Assembly (NCBI GenBank): GCA_028023455.1
Contig: JAQFVV010006274.1
Coordinates: 686,001-750,000, forward strand
Length of the DNA stretch: 64,000 bases
Reading direction: 5' to 3'
Source: Epiperipatus broadwayi
Taxonomy: Eukaryota > Onychophora > Udeonychophora > Euonychophora > Peripatidae
Shown here in pieces: positions 33,931 to 47,157 of this stretch; positions within the stretch are counted from its first letter, which is position 1, and every line of letters begins with the position of its first letter. The notes below the pieces were generated by a model that saw nothing but the letters and a program-made list of their open reading frames with translations, was not told the origin of the DNA and did no database searches. Made by a program: the position numbers and the translations under genes.

Positions 33931-36703
33931 TATAATCGTCGACGGAACCTCCCCAACCTAATCTGCCATACCAGGGCACGACCAGGCCATTTGAACCTGT
34001 TAAATTTATACAGTAGGCATATACGCACGGGAGAGGTCACTCTTTTATCTAACCGAAAGAACCAGTCACTAGCTCAGAGAGAAGCTGAGCTTAAAATATC
34101 ACTCGGAATATTAAAAATCTCTAATTCTTAATTTTAAAATATATAAAATTTACAAAATGATTTACTGCCAAAATTTAATTCAACAAAACATTTTATTATT
34201 ATGCACACAAACATTAAAAGGAAAATTCTGAAAATCAAATTAACTAGCAAATATATTTTACTTAGATTATATGCACAGATGGAAGTATTTAGTAGATTTA
34301 AATACAATTTTAATAAGCGCGAATATGCTACATAGATTACGCAATAACCAACTCAACCCCTTTTAACCTTAGGCCAAAAATCTCACATTTAAACCAATGC
34401 TAGTTTACTGATATACTGATGTGATCAATGCAAAATGAGATTATTAGCATAACACAATCATGCTAACAGGAATTTACGTCTGTAGCATGATATTATTTGA
34501 GAAATACAGAATCATGGTGGGAAGGAATGAGCATCTTTCCCATGATACAAGAACAAAATTATTTGAAATATATATATAGGAACTGCTCTGAAAATGGGAA
34601 TAGCAGTCTTTGCCAGCTTACTGTCCCAACCAGAGAGTAAGAAAATCACTTTCATACGAAATACATCTGTGACCATTGATGATATGATGTTCAGTCTTTT
34701 GGGTCATACGTTCAGGTGGGTATTATGCCCTGTATGCTAACACGGTACAAAGGAATGAGTATCCAATGCACCTACTCTTATTATATTGACATAAAACATC
34801 CATACATCTATCCACTTGCACTGATCCAACTGCGAAACAATTAGCCCAAAATTAACACACTTCAACTAACAATCTTACGAATTCATGAAGCTATTTATGC
34901 CCATTTTAAACTATTAATTTAAAAGAAATTACGAGAATGGAAATGATAATACACCTGTGTCTCGTTTTATGCGGTAGATAGGTTTCTCAGAAAATGCGCA
35001 CAAAAGAAATCGCACAAAAATAGATTTTACTTACCTTGAAAAATGGGGGATAGGTTCTGTAATTTTCAGAAAAGCAAAGCAACAACGAAAAATTACTTTA
35101 AAATTCGCATTAAAAAAATAAGGAAATAAAGCATGACTAATAAAAAATTTCAAATATTTGAAAAAAATCAATACAAGACAAACTTTTTTTATTAACTACA
35201 GTATTTAATTTTACATTTTTTTCATACATTTTTTAATCATTACTGCTATTTGACAATATGCGTTCATTTGTGAACTAGTAAGAAATCAGATTCGTGATGT
35301 GCTGTACAACTAGCGCCACTTTCAGTCTTGTGCTGTGTTAATGGTTTTCTGTTTCTATATTAAAAAAATGAGATCGCAATCAAAACAAAAAGATTATACA
35401 TTATCATTAAAAAGATTATTTTCAGTTTATAAAATCAATAAAATTTTCATTATTATTTATTTTAAAAATCTAAAAAAAATATTTATTTCTGTTAATATCT
35501 AACAAAATACGTTTTAAAAGTTTAAAATTTTTGAATATTTATTGCGATGTACATACGTATAAATCTATTATTATTATTTATTCATTAGTATAAGTAAGTT
35601 ATTTACATAGAAGCTAAGATTTTAAATACAGCTTCAGGCCATATTCACGTTAGCTGCTAATATAACATTATATTTTTGAAAAAAAAAAAAGTATTTCAAA
35701 TCAAAATAAGTTATTAATAATTTAAATGTCTTGATATCTAATAAATATAGTGAAATATGAGAGATATTAAGAAGAAACATGAATCGCATTAAAATAATCC
35801 GCATAAAACAAGACCCAGGTGTACTAGAAAACATATTAGAATATAACAAATAATTTAAGTTTTAGTTAGATAAAAGGTTTCCTTTAAAATTAAATGACGT
35901 TTAAAATTACTGCTTGAAAAAGTTTGTATTTTGTAATTAAAAGTTCATTTAAAGCAAAAGTTTATACTTTCCAATGCTGTAGGTAAAGTCTGTCTTTGCA
36001 ATCCTTAATGCGTCACACAATTCAAAGTTCTTTCCATTTCCTCTTGTTCTAGATGGAGACAAATCCGTTTCTGGCCAGTTTTTGAATCTGGAGACCGCTT
36101 CAGCTGGTGGAAACGCAGGAATCATAAATTATTGCTGAACCCTATATTTTGGTGATCCGCAATACACTTACAATATATTTAAATAAGTCACATTTAGCAC
36201 AAGCAATCCAATCTGAATCTCAATTTCAAAGTTTTATTTTTATATCTTTGTGATTTTTTATCAGCAAATTCCAGGATCGATCTTACCTGGCTTGACTTTT
36301 CTCTGTGGACTGTGGCTTATTTTCATTGTTATTGGTCAGCTTTCATTAGAGCGGGAACTCAAAATTATACCACTAGTATTTTTTTAATTTATCTCCCATC
36401 TGACTTTATGCCCAAGGGCCTGTTTGCTATTACGTCAATATAGAAAATCATTTCCATTCTAAGATTAAAAATAACGAATTAGCAGCTTTTTTTAGAAATT
36501 CTTTTATATCAAAACAATCTTGTTTTTAGATTTTAAATTATATAATTAGTTTGCCATCTGTGCATTATATATATTAATTTGAATAAAATTATTAAATTCT
36601 CTCTTTTTATATATATATAATATATATTTCTACTTGAGGGTGATTTTATATTTTTTCACTTTTATTTGAAAGTAATGTAATGGCATATACTTATTCCATT
36701 ACA
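33931..36703 (-). mobile_element. LTR, TGTAACGG family, copy 3 (reversed), with 4-bp duplication
   Basis: It is flanked by ATAT (33927-33930 and 36704-36707). On the minus strand it starts TGTAATGGAATAAGTATA and ends CGACGATTATA. It aligns with the 10065 copy: TTGGGCAT words near 36404-36418, and the AGCCTAAGGTTAAA block mirrored at 34363-34376. The length of 2773 bp includes an 870-bp MITE at 34952-35821; without it the LTR is about 1.9 kb, close to the other copies. No internal genes are present. Confidence 0.75.
34952..35821. mobile_element. TA-flanked MITE inside the LTR (mariner/pogo-like ends)
   Basis: The terminal inverted repeats are CACCTGTGTCTCGTTTTATG on the left and the complement of CATAAAACAAGACCCAGGTG on the right. 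TA lies directly outside both ends (34950-34951 and 35822-35823). Sequence between is A+T-rich and non-coding. TA duplication points to the Tc1/mariner superfamily. The GTTTTATGCGG-type end resembles pogo/Tigger-like elements, but that assignment is tentative. Confidence 0.7.
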
Positions 36704-38900
36704 ATATGAAGGTAGAGCAGATTTGAATTATATTTTGACTAACAGAAAATTTATATTTCAAGCTTGTGATGTTCTTTATAGGCTCAACACAAGAAGTGAT
36801 TGTGATTTATAATATATGTGTTAATGCAAGGCTAGAGCGACAAAAATTATTTTAAAAAAGACTCTATTAATAGTTAATATTTCAAAATACTTCTTCAAAT
36901 TTAAATTATGATTTGAAAATTATTTTAAAATATTAACAGACTATGGATCAGTAAGAAGATAACTGGTACTGTATTCAGAACTGCAAAAGATAGCTGGTAC
37001 AAAAAGCAGTAATTTACCAATAAATTTTCTTCTAGAGACAAGAAATATAAATAAAAGAAAAAATATAATTTTTTTTTAAATGATCCATTAATTAAAAAGA
37101 AATAAATTTTTAGAGTTTTATAAAATGTTAAGAAAATATAATTGTAAATTAGCAGGGAAAACTATAAAACAATAAAAGTCTCAGAAATATAAAACAACAT
37201 TTTGGTATTGAAATAAAAATTATTTCAGCAATAAGAAGGAAAGATGGAACTATTTTCAGAAAGAGAAATGACATCTTAAAATGTTTGGAAGAATTGTATA
37301 TAGAATTATATAGTAATAAACAACAAGAGAATAAATTAATCCCTACACTTACTAATCTTCTTAATTGATCAGCATTTTAAATGAAAAAACAAAATTTGCA
37401 AATAGATGTAGGAAGGAGGAAAAACTCATGGAACTAATGGAGTTATAGTTATAGTCAATATCTTTAAGTAAGTAGGTGAAGAAATAGAAAAAATATTGGC
37501 AAAGTTATATGTCAAATGTTTAAATGATAAAGATATACCAGGTAGTTGGAAGAATGCAGTAGTAATATTGATGATATTTAGAAAGCATAATAAACAGATT
37601 ATTAGAAATTATAGACTTATCTGTTTTATACAAAATCTTTAACAAGATAATTGCAATTTGTTTATAATAAATTTTAAGATTCTAATTAACCAAAAGAATC
37701 AGCTGGTTTTAAAAGTGAGCTTAGTCAATCACATATAAATATTGAGAGATGTTATAGAAAGGAAAGGAACAATAAATTTAGTTGCCATTATGCTTTTGCT
37801 TAAGATTTGTTGATAATGAAAAGGTTTTTGATACTATAAATATTTCTTTAATGATTAAAACATTGTCATCATGATAGACTTGGGATTATTGTTATATTCT
37901 GAAAAATATTTATCACAATGCAATAGCATTGATTAATATTACATAGGGATATTAAGATGATTAATATTAACAAAGTTGTATCACAGGGTGATGCCATATT
38001 TCCTAAACTTTTTACTGCAGTTTTATGAAAAATATTGCATGAATTAAAATGAGAAACTAAAGATGTAAAGTTAATGGAGATTATTTAAGTCATCTAGATT
38101 TTGCAAATCAAATAATGCATCAAAGTTTCAGGAAACATTACAAGAGTTATCAGATAAAAGAAGAAAGTAGGAGTAAAGATAAATGCTAAAAAAACTAAAA
38201 TAATTTTCAATGGATTTCTCAGAAGAAGAAAGTAAAAATTGATGATCTTGAATTGGAAAAGTTTATACAACTACAAGTATCGAAACATAATGAATGAAAT
38301 TAATGTTAGAACTAAAATTGGATGGAGTGCTTTCAATTGAAAGAACCAAGTTATTAAAAGAAAATATGCTTATGTATTTGAAAATGAAGATTTTTAATAT
38401 TTGTATTTTATTAGTTCTTACTTGAAGATCTGAAATTTGGATACTTAACAGAATCTCTATGAAGTATGAAAAGATGTATATTAGGAGTAACAAAAAAGAA
38501 ATCTAAAATGAAGAATGTGAGTGAGGAAATAGTCAAGTAGCCTTCACATTACTGAAAGAATTAAGAGATTTACATGGACTTAGGCTAGATATAGTATTAG
38601 AAGAGATAAGGCTAGATATAGTATTAGAAGAGATAGGTATAGATGGGTAATTGAAGTTTTAAATTGAATCACAAGAGATTGTAAAAGATTTAAAAGACTA
38701 ATGTGATATGACTGAAGAAAAAACACAATGAATTAGATAAACTGGATTAAACTTTGAGATCCCATTCTGCAATTGATAAATAATGATGGGAAATGATAAT
38801 TATGGTCCTAAATTTTATAATTATGCCAATAAATTTAAGTTAGAACTTAACAAATCATTTTAGAATGTTAACTAGAAAGCAATGAAACATGGAAATACAC
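36704..38900 (+). pseudogene. RTE-type LINE, 3' part after the LTR (RTE-C)
   Basis: It continues the frame of 33724-33930: EGRADLNYILTNRKFIFQAC follows directly after one copy of ATAT is removed. Further on, decayed RT segments are readable in changing frames, e.g. DIPGSWKNAVVI near 37530-37565, IIRNYRLICFIQN near 37600, and the tract for SNEYELPLC...EKxFD near 37780-37830. The RT is full of stops. A 29-bp tandem duplication with AGGCTAGATATAGTATTAGA lies at 38581-38638. The end near 38900 is approximate. Confidence 0.7.
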
Positions 38901-38979
38901 CCCCCTCCTTTTTTTTTTTTGGTAAAAATTATAAAAGCAAAACAAAAAATATTTAAATAAGGATCCAACAAAATTCTTA

Positions 38980-39160
38980 TGCTTGGTTAAAATGTAGTCT
39001 TCATTTTAGATGAATTGTAATTATCTTTGATAAAATTTTTATATAGAACTGATAAAAGACTAATAGGTCTGTAATTTCTAATATCTTCTTTATCACCTTT
39101 CTGAAATATCAATACTAATACAATGCATTTTCCCAGTCATCTGGGACATCTTTATCTTAA
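38980..39160 (-). pseudogene. RTE reverse transcriptase fragment
   Basis: The nucleotide sequence matches 6110-6240 of RTE-A closely (AGATGAATTGTAATTAT, then AAAAGACTAATAGGTCTGTA), which is the RT region before the catalytic core, read on the minus strand. It is opposite in orientation to RTE-C just upstream. Confidence 0.65.
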
Positions 39161-39374
39161 CTTTTCCAATAATTTTTTTGTTTTTAAATGCTTTTATTGA
39201 AGTTGAAAAATATGTTTGTTTGTTTGTTTATTTATTAACTTGCTAGAGGGTAGTATAAAGATTTTTTTTTTTTCAATTTAGTAACATTTTTTTAATATAA
39301 AAAGATAAAATGTCAATAATTTCCAACAGAAAAGTTACTGATTTCCTAGCATATAATTTTTCAAATATTAAATC

Positions 39375-41842
39375 ATCCCGCATGTGATATGATGCACTGT
39401 CACTTCTTCTTATATGAAGTCAGGAATCTCTCAGCAACTGTGCTCAGAGAAACCTGTTAGCCACTTTACCTTCCCTTTCCAATCCCCACCCTAAGTTTTC
39501 CCATATCTTGCTCCATCCCATTTCCACAATATAATTGTCAACTCCATGGCCTTTTTATCTAAATCTGCATTATCTTTTCATAAACCCAGCATAAAAACCA
39601 ATAACCTGCTTTCTGTGTAATCACTTTGTTTATATTTATTCTTTCACAACTTCATTATTTGTATCCTTTTTGCTTTCAGATATTTACATTCAATTAGCAG
39701 ATGCCTAATATTTTTTATGCCTTCCTTACACAACTTGCAGACTAAATCACCCACACTTTTCCATTTATGTGTATATTCCCTTGTTGCTAAAGATCCCATT
39801 CGAGCCTTAAACAATAAAATCCTTTCTTGCTATTATCATAAATTAACTCGCACCCAACATTCCGTTTACTTCTATATAGTTTTTACTCTCCATATTAGTT
39901 CTCCATCTCTCCAACTCCCTATTTTTTATTAATGCATCTATTCTTGTATTCCATTCCTTACCACTATATCACTCAACAATTCTTCTAACAGAATCATCCC
40001 ACGTTTTGTATAAATATGCTGTCATAAATTCTTTATCCAAATCTTCTGCATATTGCATTACCTTTCTCACCCATCTTATTGTCTGTCCTTTATTCATAAC
40101 CCAATTAAATACTATTGTGGCTATTCTTTTATTATCCATAAACTACAATCTACCCAATATTTTCATTTTGCTTTTTGCATTGCTCATATAAAAACTTGAC
40201 CATCCCATTTCCTCTTGAAGTCTACACATCTGCATCTAATGCATGTCTTCGTACTTCTCTTTGTACTTTTTCTAAGTAATCTAATATCCCTTTACTAACA
40301 CATACCACTTCGTTATTATATGTTAAACCTGCTACTGCCACTCCCTTCCTACAATTCTAGCTACATCATATTTAATATATGAAAACACTGTTAATATCTT
40401 TATCAATCCCGTTCTTTTCTTTGCTTCATTTGTCAATTTTTTCTTCCATTGATCCAAGCAATTTCTCTGATTACTTAAGACAATTCCCAAATAGTTATAC
40501 CTATTCATCACACTTAACTTTATATCCCAATAAAAATTCTTTGTGTTCTCTTTCTCCAGTCGTAATCATCATTACTTTTCATTGTTCTTCACTAAATTTA
40601 ATCCCCATCTCTTTACCCACCCTTGCATATGTCCTCAGCATAACTTCCATATCTTCCCTTCTTTCTGCGCACAGAATGACATCATCTACAAATAAAAGAC
40701 CCGACAATGTATATACTCCCTTGACACCTATTAATGGTATCTCTACCCCTCTTCCTAGTCTTTCTATTGTTCTCTCCATTTTTCTCAAAAACAAAATAGG
40801 TGACATAGGGCATTCTTGCCTTAGTTCCACCCCATTTTTAACTTTAACTGATTCTATATTCCCTAATTGATATGTATAGTAATTATTTTCATATAATTTC
40901 TTAATAATATTCACTAAAGCTTCATCCATTTCAAAATTTACTAAACTTACCCATAGTGTATTTCTATTTACTGTACACTTTTTCTATATCTATAAAATCA
41001 TATATAATTGTCTACCTGTATTTCTACAACTATCTCCTATATGCCTATCCAATCGAAAACCTCCTTGTATTTCTCCCACTATTGTTTTCTTCCATCCATT
41101 TTGTGACCTTTCTGTCACCTTATATGAGAAAACTTTATATAACACTGACATTACCACTATTGGTCTATAATTACTTAACTTTGAATGCTCCTTACCCTTT
41201 CCTTTAAATAGTAGTCTTACTCTTGTATTCCTCCAACTACCTGGAAAATCTCTATTTGTGCCATCTTATTAAAACATAATAATTTTAATTTTACTTTATA
41301 CCCTAAATTCATTACCATATCTGCTGCCCTTTCATCCAAACCTCTTGCCTTTCCACTTTTCAATGTCTTCCCTGCCTCATTCAGTTCATTTTCTATAAAC
41401 CTAATATTCCCATTACTATATGCATTTATGTTTTCTATCACTCTGTCCTTCACATCTTTCTATATCCATTACATACTTATTTAAGATTATCTCTAATTTT
41501 TCTCTAGAACTACACTCTATTCCCTCATCATTTAGTAATAATATTTCTGTCTCCCTTACATTCCTTTTTTTAATGTATTTTCACAATTTTTTACTCCCAT
41601 CTCTTCCACTTTAATTAATGTCCTCCTACGATTTACTATTCAATTTCATTCTCTGTATGTAATTATCTATTTTAACCAACTTCTTTTTTTCTAAGTATTT
41701 TTCCCATTTAACATTAACATCTTTTTCACTTTCTTTCTTCTTAATAGCACACATATATTCTCTGTATGCTTTTTTCCTCTCTCTTAAATTTTTACTAGCT
41801 CTCACTTTCTTATTACCTTTAGTCTTCTGAATATTCTCACCT
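39375..41842 (-). pseudogene. APE-type non-LTR retrotransposon, copy 1 (5'-truncated)
   Basis: Minus-strand segments: 41453-41217 with NELNEAGKTLKSGKARGLDE, a linker found before the RT; 40929-40579 with MDEALVNIIKKLYENNYYTY, then RQECPMSPILF (RQGCPLSPxLF in active RTs) and LFVDDVILCAERRED, a variant of the catalytic F/YxDD box. The C-terminal part at about 39970-39640 has the CxxC...H zinc-finger-like tail seen better in copy 2. Frames change repeatedly. It is co-linear with 61185-63712 and stops where that copy goes on into the endonuclease, so it is 5'-truncated. The 3' end has no poly(A) but an ATCACAT-like tail. Confidence 0.8.
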
Positions 41843-42042
41843 AAATGTATATATATAGGCGAATCTTATGCATTTAGAAATGAGAACATGAAGGTCTTAA
41901 TTATTCACTTTTAATTCGATTAACATCATAAAAACTCATGGATTATCTAGCATTAAGAACTCACTCCCCTTGAGGATTTTTTTTTTATCATTGTCTTGTT
42001 ATTTTGTTCCTAACTTATATAATTTAATATAATTGTTAAATA

Positions 42043-42082
<40 letters not shown>

Positions 42083-43822
42083 TGAACATTTGAAGAGCTC
42101 CCTAATGTAGTGGTTAGTGACCTTAGATTTAAATCAGAACCAGTAAAACAGAAATTTTTTCAAGTTTCAATCAGGCTTATGATTTTTTCTTTCAGGAAAC
42201 TGAACTAAAGTAAACCCAACTAACCATTCAAAATTAGTCTATATATGTGTTTAGCTTTTCTTATAGGGTAATACAAAGATGGGAAAACATTGAAATGCTA
42301 TTCAATTAATCTACTGAGTAAGACTTTCTTCACTGTTTCTTTTTAGAGATCTGTTTAGAGAGGTCTTTGCACTGCAATGGACTATCTGCTTACATATAAA
42401 ACAGTCGATTATAATAATGATTTAAATTTATGCTATAATATATTTTTGAAAGGCTATTTGAAACAGTGGCATAGTAATATTTTATATATAGGAAAGTTTT
42501 TTGTGGATTGCTCCATGAATCGTCCTTATCTATTTATATATTTGTATTTCTTTATACATAAAATATAACCCACATGGCTGTCCAATATATTATATTCAAA
42601 CTATTTTAATCCTCAATGACTACACATGGTCTGGTATACCATATCGGGACATACATTTATCAGCTGGTAAAACGTGTTGTGTGAAGTTATATGGACTTGT
42701 CTATTTTCTTAGTATTATTAGTTGAAGAGAATCACTTATAGGTAATATTTTGTAGTGCTTAATTTATTGTATATTTATTGTGTGCGATATCTGATACTAG
42801 CATATAATATTTGTGTAATAAATTTAAACTTGCATGGAATTTTAATGGTAAGGTGAATGTTATTTTTATTTGTAAAATATTTCCATTTTTAATGCTTTTG
42901 ATGGTAAGTCTTTATAAAACAAATCAATTTCTCTCAAACACATCAAGGAGTTGTGCCAAAATTCTGTAAGCAATGATTAATAATGTTAGTTTCATTTTTT
43001 AGAAATATCATACATTTACATTTTTAAAGGTTTCTTTTATGAAACTTGGAAGTGTTTGTTCATTTTTATTAATAAAATTATATATAACTTTAAAAATGTT
43101 TGTTCTATTTAATGCTATCTAATTATTTCTTGGCAGTCTTGATACCGGCATGTAATAACCATGTAATTCTTATAGATTATAATGGCTGAGAGTAATGTAA
43201 ACTATAAACGTAAAGAAAATTTAATGTATAACATTTTGAATATTATTTTCAATCTGTATTGTAAAGATCACCAAGTTATTATTTATAAGTTCTGTGGAAA
43301 CACAAATATCAATGAATCTTCACTATACTGCATTTTAAAAGAGCTAATGTCAAATATGCAGAATTTTTTTTATAAGAGTGCATTATGATTTGATTGATAT
43401 TTGTTAGACTACAGTGTGAGTAACTCTTTGTTTATTGATCAGTTTTTTTTCTATAGAGTACTATTATGTACAGGGCTGGATTTTTTTTTATGGAGATGAA
43501 TTTTATTATTGTTTGAAATATGATTTTTGTTACTCTGAATAGGGTTAGGTAATTGCTTTGTGATGAAAATCCCAAATACTAATATCCTGTCAGTGATAAT
43601 ATATACATAAATACAGTATTAACTATGATTCTGCATTTTGATTAATGAGATTATGTTATTAATTTTTTAATTAATTATATAAAAAATATTGATGATTTTT
43701 ATAAATGTTGAAACCAGGAAGACCATTTCAGGTCTCAGTAAACTGGTTAAATAAAGTTGCTGAAATCAAATAAGTATTTTTTAATTATTTATTTATTATA
43801 ATTTTTTTTTTTTTTTTTTTAG
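41843..43822. other. Intron sequence with a dinucleotide microsatellite
   Basis: Apart from the (AC)n(AT)n tract, only A+T-rich intron DNA was seen up to the acceptor of the next UBR exon. Confidence 0.5.
42041..42081. repeat. (AC)n(AT)n microsatellite
   Basis: A compound run of AC repeats passes directly into AT repeats. Confidence 0.9.
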
Positions 43823-43977
43823 CAAACCCTCCTCCTCGTCCACCTCCATTTTGCTCTAATTTTGCATCAGTAGTTAACATTTTAAATTGTAATGTGATGA
43901 TCCATATAATGCAAGTCATTTTATCTCGTGCAAAGCAAAATTATTCAAGGTCATTTTCTGAAAGTCAATTACAAAAG
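43823..43977 (+). CDS. UBR2: UBR1/UBR2-like E3 ligase, exon
   Basis: 155 bp. With the G carried from 32010 it reads ANPPPRPPPFCSNFASVVNI, then LNCNVMIHIMQVILSRAKQN and YSRSFSESQLQK, ending in phase 0 at AAG|GTAATA. The proline-rich PPPFC followed by F(A/S)xVxNxLxCDxM is the conserved UBR1/UBR2 block, and SESQLQ corresponds to the (S/T)E(S/G)MLQ motif that precedes the next helix. The acceptor is a very long T tract plus AG. No exon continuing with the expected (V/A)(L/F)H(L/I)(I/L)-like sequence was found in the remaining 20 kb. Confidence 0.88.
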
Positions 43978-45960
43978 GTAATATTAATTTATAATTTATT
44001 AAGTAATTTATATTAAGATCTTACCGAATAGGTGAATGTATTTGTTTTACAATGGAGTAATTTTTAAAAAGTAATTTTAACATGAGAGTTATTTATATCT
44101 ATATTGTAATGGAACAGGACCTGGCCATGCATGATGGAATACCTAGTAGGCCATCAAAATGGGTGAGAAGAAGGGAAAACTTAAAATTTTTAGGATCCTT
44201 AACTAATGGACAACTTCTATCTTAAACATGAAAGGATGGGATAAACGTATATGGGAGTCTCAGGATACCTCCATACAATTTCATCCATTTGTTCTGATCT
44301 TAATTTCCTTTATGTCCCAGCATTCAAGGTCAGGGGGTACATGCATAATATTCTATTTCAGGGTATAATAATATTATTTTTATAAGATGATGAGTATGAT
44401 GAACTAATGATCTAATAAGATAATACACCAACAGTTGAATTTACTTTAAAATAATACATTTAACAATTTTATTTACAAAAAAAAAATGACAGTTTATTGA
44501 TTTTGGACATCTATGCATATTCTTTGATTTATCATATCAATATTTATTCTCCCAATCCTGTTCTTCCTTTTCAAAGGATAATCATTTAACATCCTATTGT
44601 ACAGTTGAAGTTAGATAAAAGAAAAAAAGATTAAAATTTTAATAATATTTATATACTGCTTACTTGCTAATTTATAATCATTGAATTTATTATCCCAAAA
44701 AGAAAATATATGTACATTAGATAACTATTTCGACCTATGAAGATCATGATTTTAAGACCTCCCTCCTGACATTATTTGTTTCAGTAATGATAGTAAAGCT
44801 TATTTATACTAAGATTTTTAGTCATTTATATCGAAAAATAAATAAAAATAATAATCAGAATTAGTACAGAATAACAAATAACATTGTTCCTATATTAGTG
44901 AAAGCAATTAATGTTTTACAAAAGAGATATCTTTATCTTTGATGATGATAACATTCATCTGCCAGAAAATGTTACCTAGATCTATATTTTATTTTCAGTT
45001 AAAAAATTAAAATGATAGTATTTTATACCCCCTTTTTAAAATATCTAAATGATAGGTTGACTTATTGTAAAGGAAAGAAATAAAATAAAAAAATATATGC
45101 ATGAGATTAATTGTACAATATCAACCTAAAATTATTGTTAGTACAAGAAAGAAAAAGTCTTGTGAATACTGAAAATATCCACATTTTACAATTCCTAATT
45201 CAGTTAGTTGGGTTTAAATACTTTAGAACATTCTTCCTGATGATTCAAATTTCACTTTTTCATATGGTGTTTCTTGGGTTGGCGAGATGCAATCCTAAGA
45301 GCTGAATAGTATATTTAATGCAATCTTCAGCATAGCTGGTTATCTGTCGGTTTAAGTTGAATACTATTTTTTTTTTTGCAATTATAGATCCATAGTTAAC
45401 ATACTCTTCCTCATGATTTTACTTTATACTTAGTCACACATCATTATTTGTATGTTTATCTGAATATTTAAATAGTCTTTGAATTTTCTGTTTGGCTAGG
45501 TGTTTTTCTCTTGAGAATCTCAGATTAGAATTGATATGATTCTTCAGTTAGGGATTTCGAGATACCCTTGAAATGGCGAATAGATTTAAAATTTGTCTTT
45601 GCGTTTTCTAGTTTGAAATTCACAATCCATCAAATTGAGTTCTTTTTGTTTTTAAATTGTTTTTTCTTCGTTTTCCAAGTTTCCTTGTTGTTTTATAGTT
45701 TTGCTTTTGACGGTTGTTGATCGTTATTTTTGACCACGAAAATCGATCACAACTTTCATGGAGTGGATATTGATTACTTGGGGGGGGGGGGGATTGAATC
45801 CCCCTTGTAAGAAAAACATTGTTCAGAACATATCTTTTTTCTGATCACCCAAAATGAGGTTGTTTTTTTTTTTTTTTTAGTGTTAACTTGATTCTTTTAA
45901 ATCATGAGTTTAAGTTCATGTATTGACTTGATTATTTACTTAATGTTTTAAGTTTCATAT
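43978..45960. other. Intron sequence, possible LTR scrap
   Basis: Mostly A+T-rich. A less A+T-rich piece at 44105-44370 begins TGTAATGGAACAGGACCTGG, similar to an LTR start, but no partner end was found. A G13 run with a hairpin lies at 45780-45800. Confidence 0.4.
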
Positions 45961-46890
45961 TGTAACGGTCGGAATGAGCTGATAACAGCAAAATCACCAC
46001 TAGGGTCATGTAAAACCTCATCTCATTCCAAATTACATACTACATTTAATTAGGCTCAATGATCAGGGAGAGAGAGAATCTTAGAATTAGATTATAAATA
46101 TATGACTTCCCTGTGGCGACGAGACATCCATTGCAATAGATATATATGATACAAACATTTTATTAGTAATAAAATTACAAACAAATAAACAAAAGAAATG
46201 GCTATCGCTTAATTGGTTGCTAGTCTCATTGTAGGTAGTAGAAATTACATTAATTAGTGATTACATAGGTGTCAAGAATTTCAAAGTATAACATATATAT
46301 ATAAGGGTCTACATGACATTTAATTTGTGATTACATATATACAAGGAATTTCAACACCCACAAATATATATTTTGAGTGATAGATTTGATGATCTCTAGG
46401 GCAGATATCCCTTAAGCAGGCACACAAGAAAATGTGAATTAACTCTAAAAAATGTGGTTGAATGGCTGTCATGATTATGATCCAGGAATACTGAAATATC
46501 AGGCTGTAACATATATAAGGGAGGCCGTATTGGTTTGCTACAGTAATAAACAGTCCAATGACAAAGTAGACTGGCCTATGCTCACCTCCATGAGACCATA
46601 TCCAAGACTCTTAAATAAAAATATCATGGTAGGAAGGAATGGGCATCTTTCCCATAATCATCAGTAAATTTCACCAATAGACAGGAACGACCCACTATCC
46701 AATTGGTGATAACAAAACGAAGGTCCTCTGGTTCTGAAGTAAGAGGAATATTCCTGCATTTGCATGGATCATATTTAAAAGGGACCTGGTTATTCAAATT
46801 ATTATTTTCTGAAGTAGGAATGTGTGTCTGCTGGAGGAACAAAATAAATAATTATGAAATTAAACAACCCAGTAATGCTAAACATAAATA
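45961..46890 (-). mobile_element. LTR, TGTAACGG family, copy 4 (reversed, incomplete)
   Basis: The left edge TGTAACGGTCGGAATGAG corresponds to the complement of the LTR 3' end. The block CACCACTAGG at 45996-46005 matches the complement of copy 1 near 12164. GAAGGAATGRGCATCTTTCC at about 46633 is shared with copy 3 at about 34521. The expected other terminus (complement of TGTAACGGGCAC) is not visible before 46936, so the copy is truncated or diverged there. A PLE inserted immediately beyond. Confidence 0.55.
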
Positions 46891-47080
46891 AAAGATATTA
46901 GGCCTTATCATTAATTATATCTAAAATAAAATGGAGCAGTCATGTCATAATGTTTTTCTGAAGGTTTGTGATAATGGTGTACTAGTTATATTTTTATATT
47001 GGACTATTTCCATCATCTTATTATGTGTATTGAATGTCTTTAGAAAAATTTACTTTTATTTAAATATAGCACATCAAGCA

Positions 47081-47144
47081 GGTTAGTATATGCACAATGT
47101 TTCAAGAGGTATTATTCTTCCCTCTTCTTCGGGTGTGCTGGTCC
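47081..47144 (-). ncRNA. Hammerhead ribozyme-like motif, left arm of PLE-2
   Basis: Minus-strand order: GGACCAGC (stem I), CCGAAGA (core CTGAAGA with U4 changed to C), stem II GAGG...CCTC, intact GAAAC, a short stem III and ACTAACC (stem I). One core change makes activity unlikely. Confidence 0.6.
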
Positions 47145-47157
47145 GACTAGTGAAAGT

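Larger units (their letters stand above)
32011..43822 (+). other. Intron of the UBR1/2-like gene (11.8 kb)
   Basis: Starts GTAAGT and ends in a run of more than twenty T followed by AG at 43821-43822. It contains RTE fragments in both orientations, a nested LTR and MITE, and one copy of the second LINE family. Confidence 0.8.

Noticed and set aside
40379-40870. 163-codon plus-strand open frame (and similar frames at 62996-63460 and 63617-63907)
   Set aside because: These are antisense shadows of the minus-strand LINE coding region; the residue composition (Ser/Leu/Pro/Phe-rich) is what the complement of Lys/Glu/Gly-rich coding gives.
43182-43388. 68-codon open frame MAESNVNYKRKENL...
   Set aside because: A+T-driven composition, no splice context and no recognised family; lies in an intron of the UBR-like gene.
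44105-44370. LTR-like start TGTAATGGAACAGGACC
   Set aside because: No matching end, no duplication and no clear alignment with the other LTR copies.
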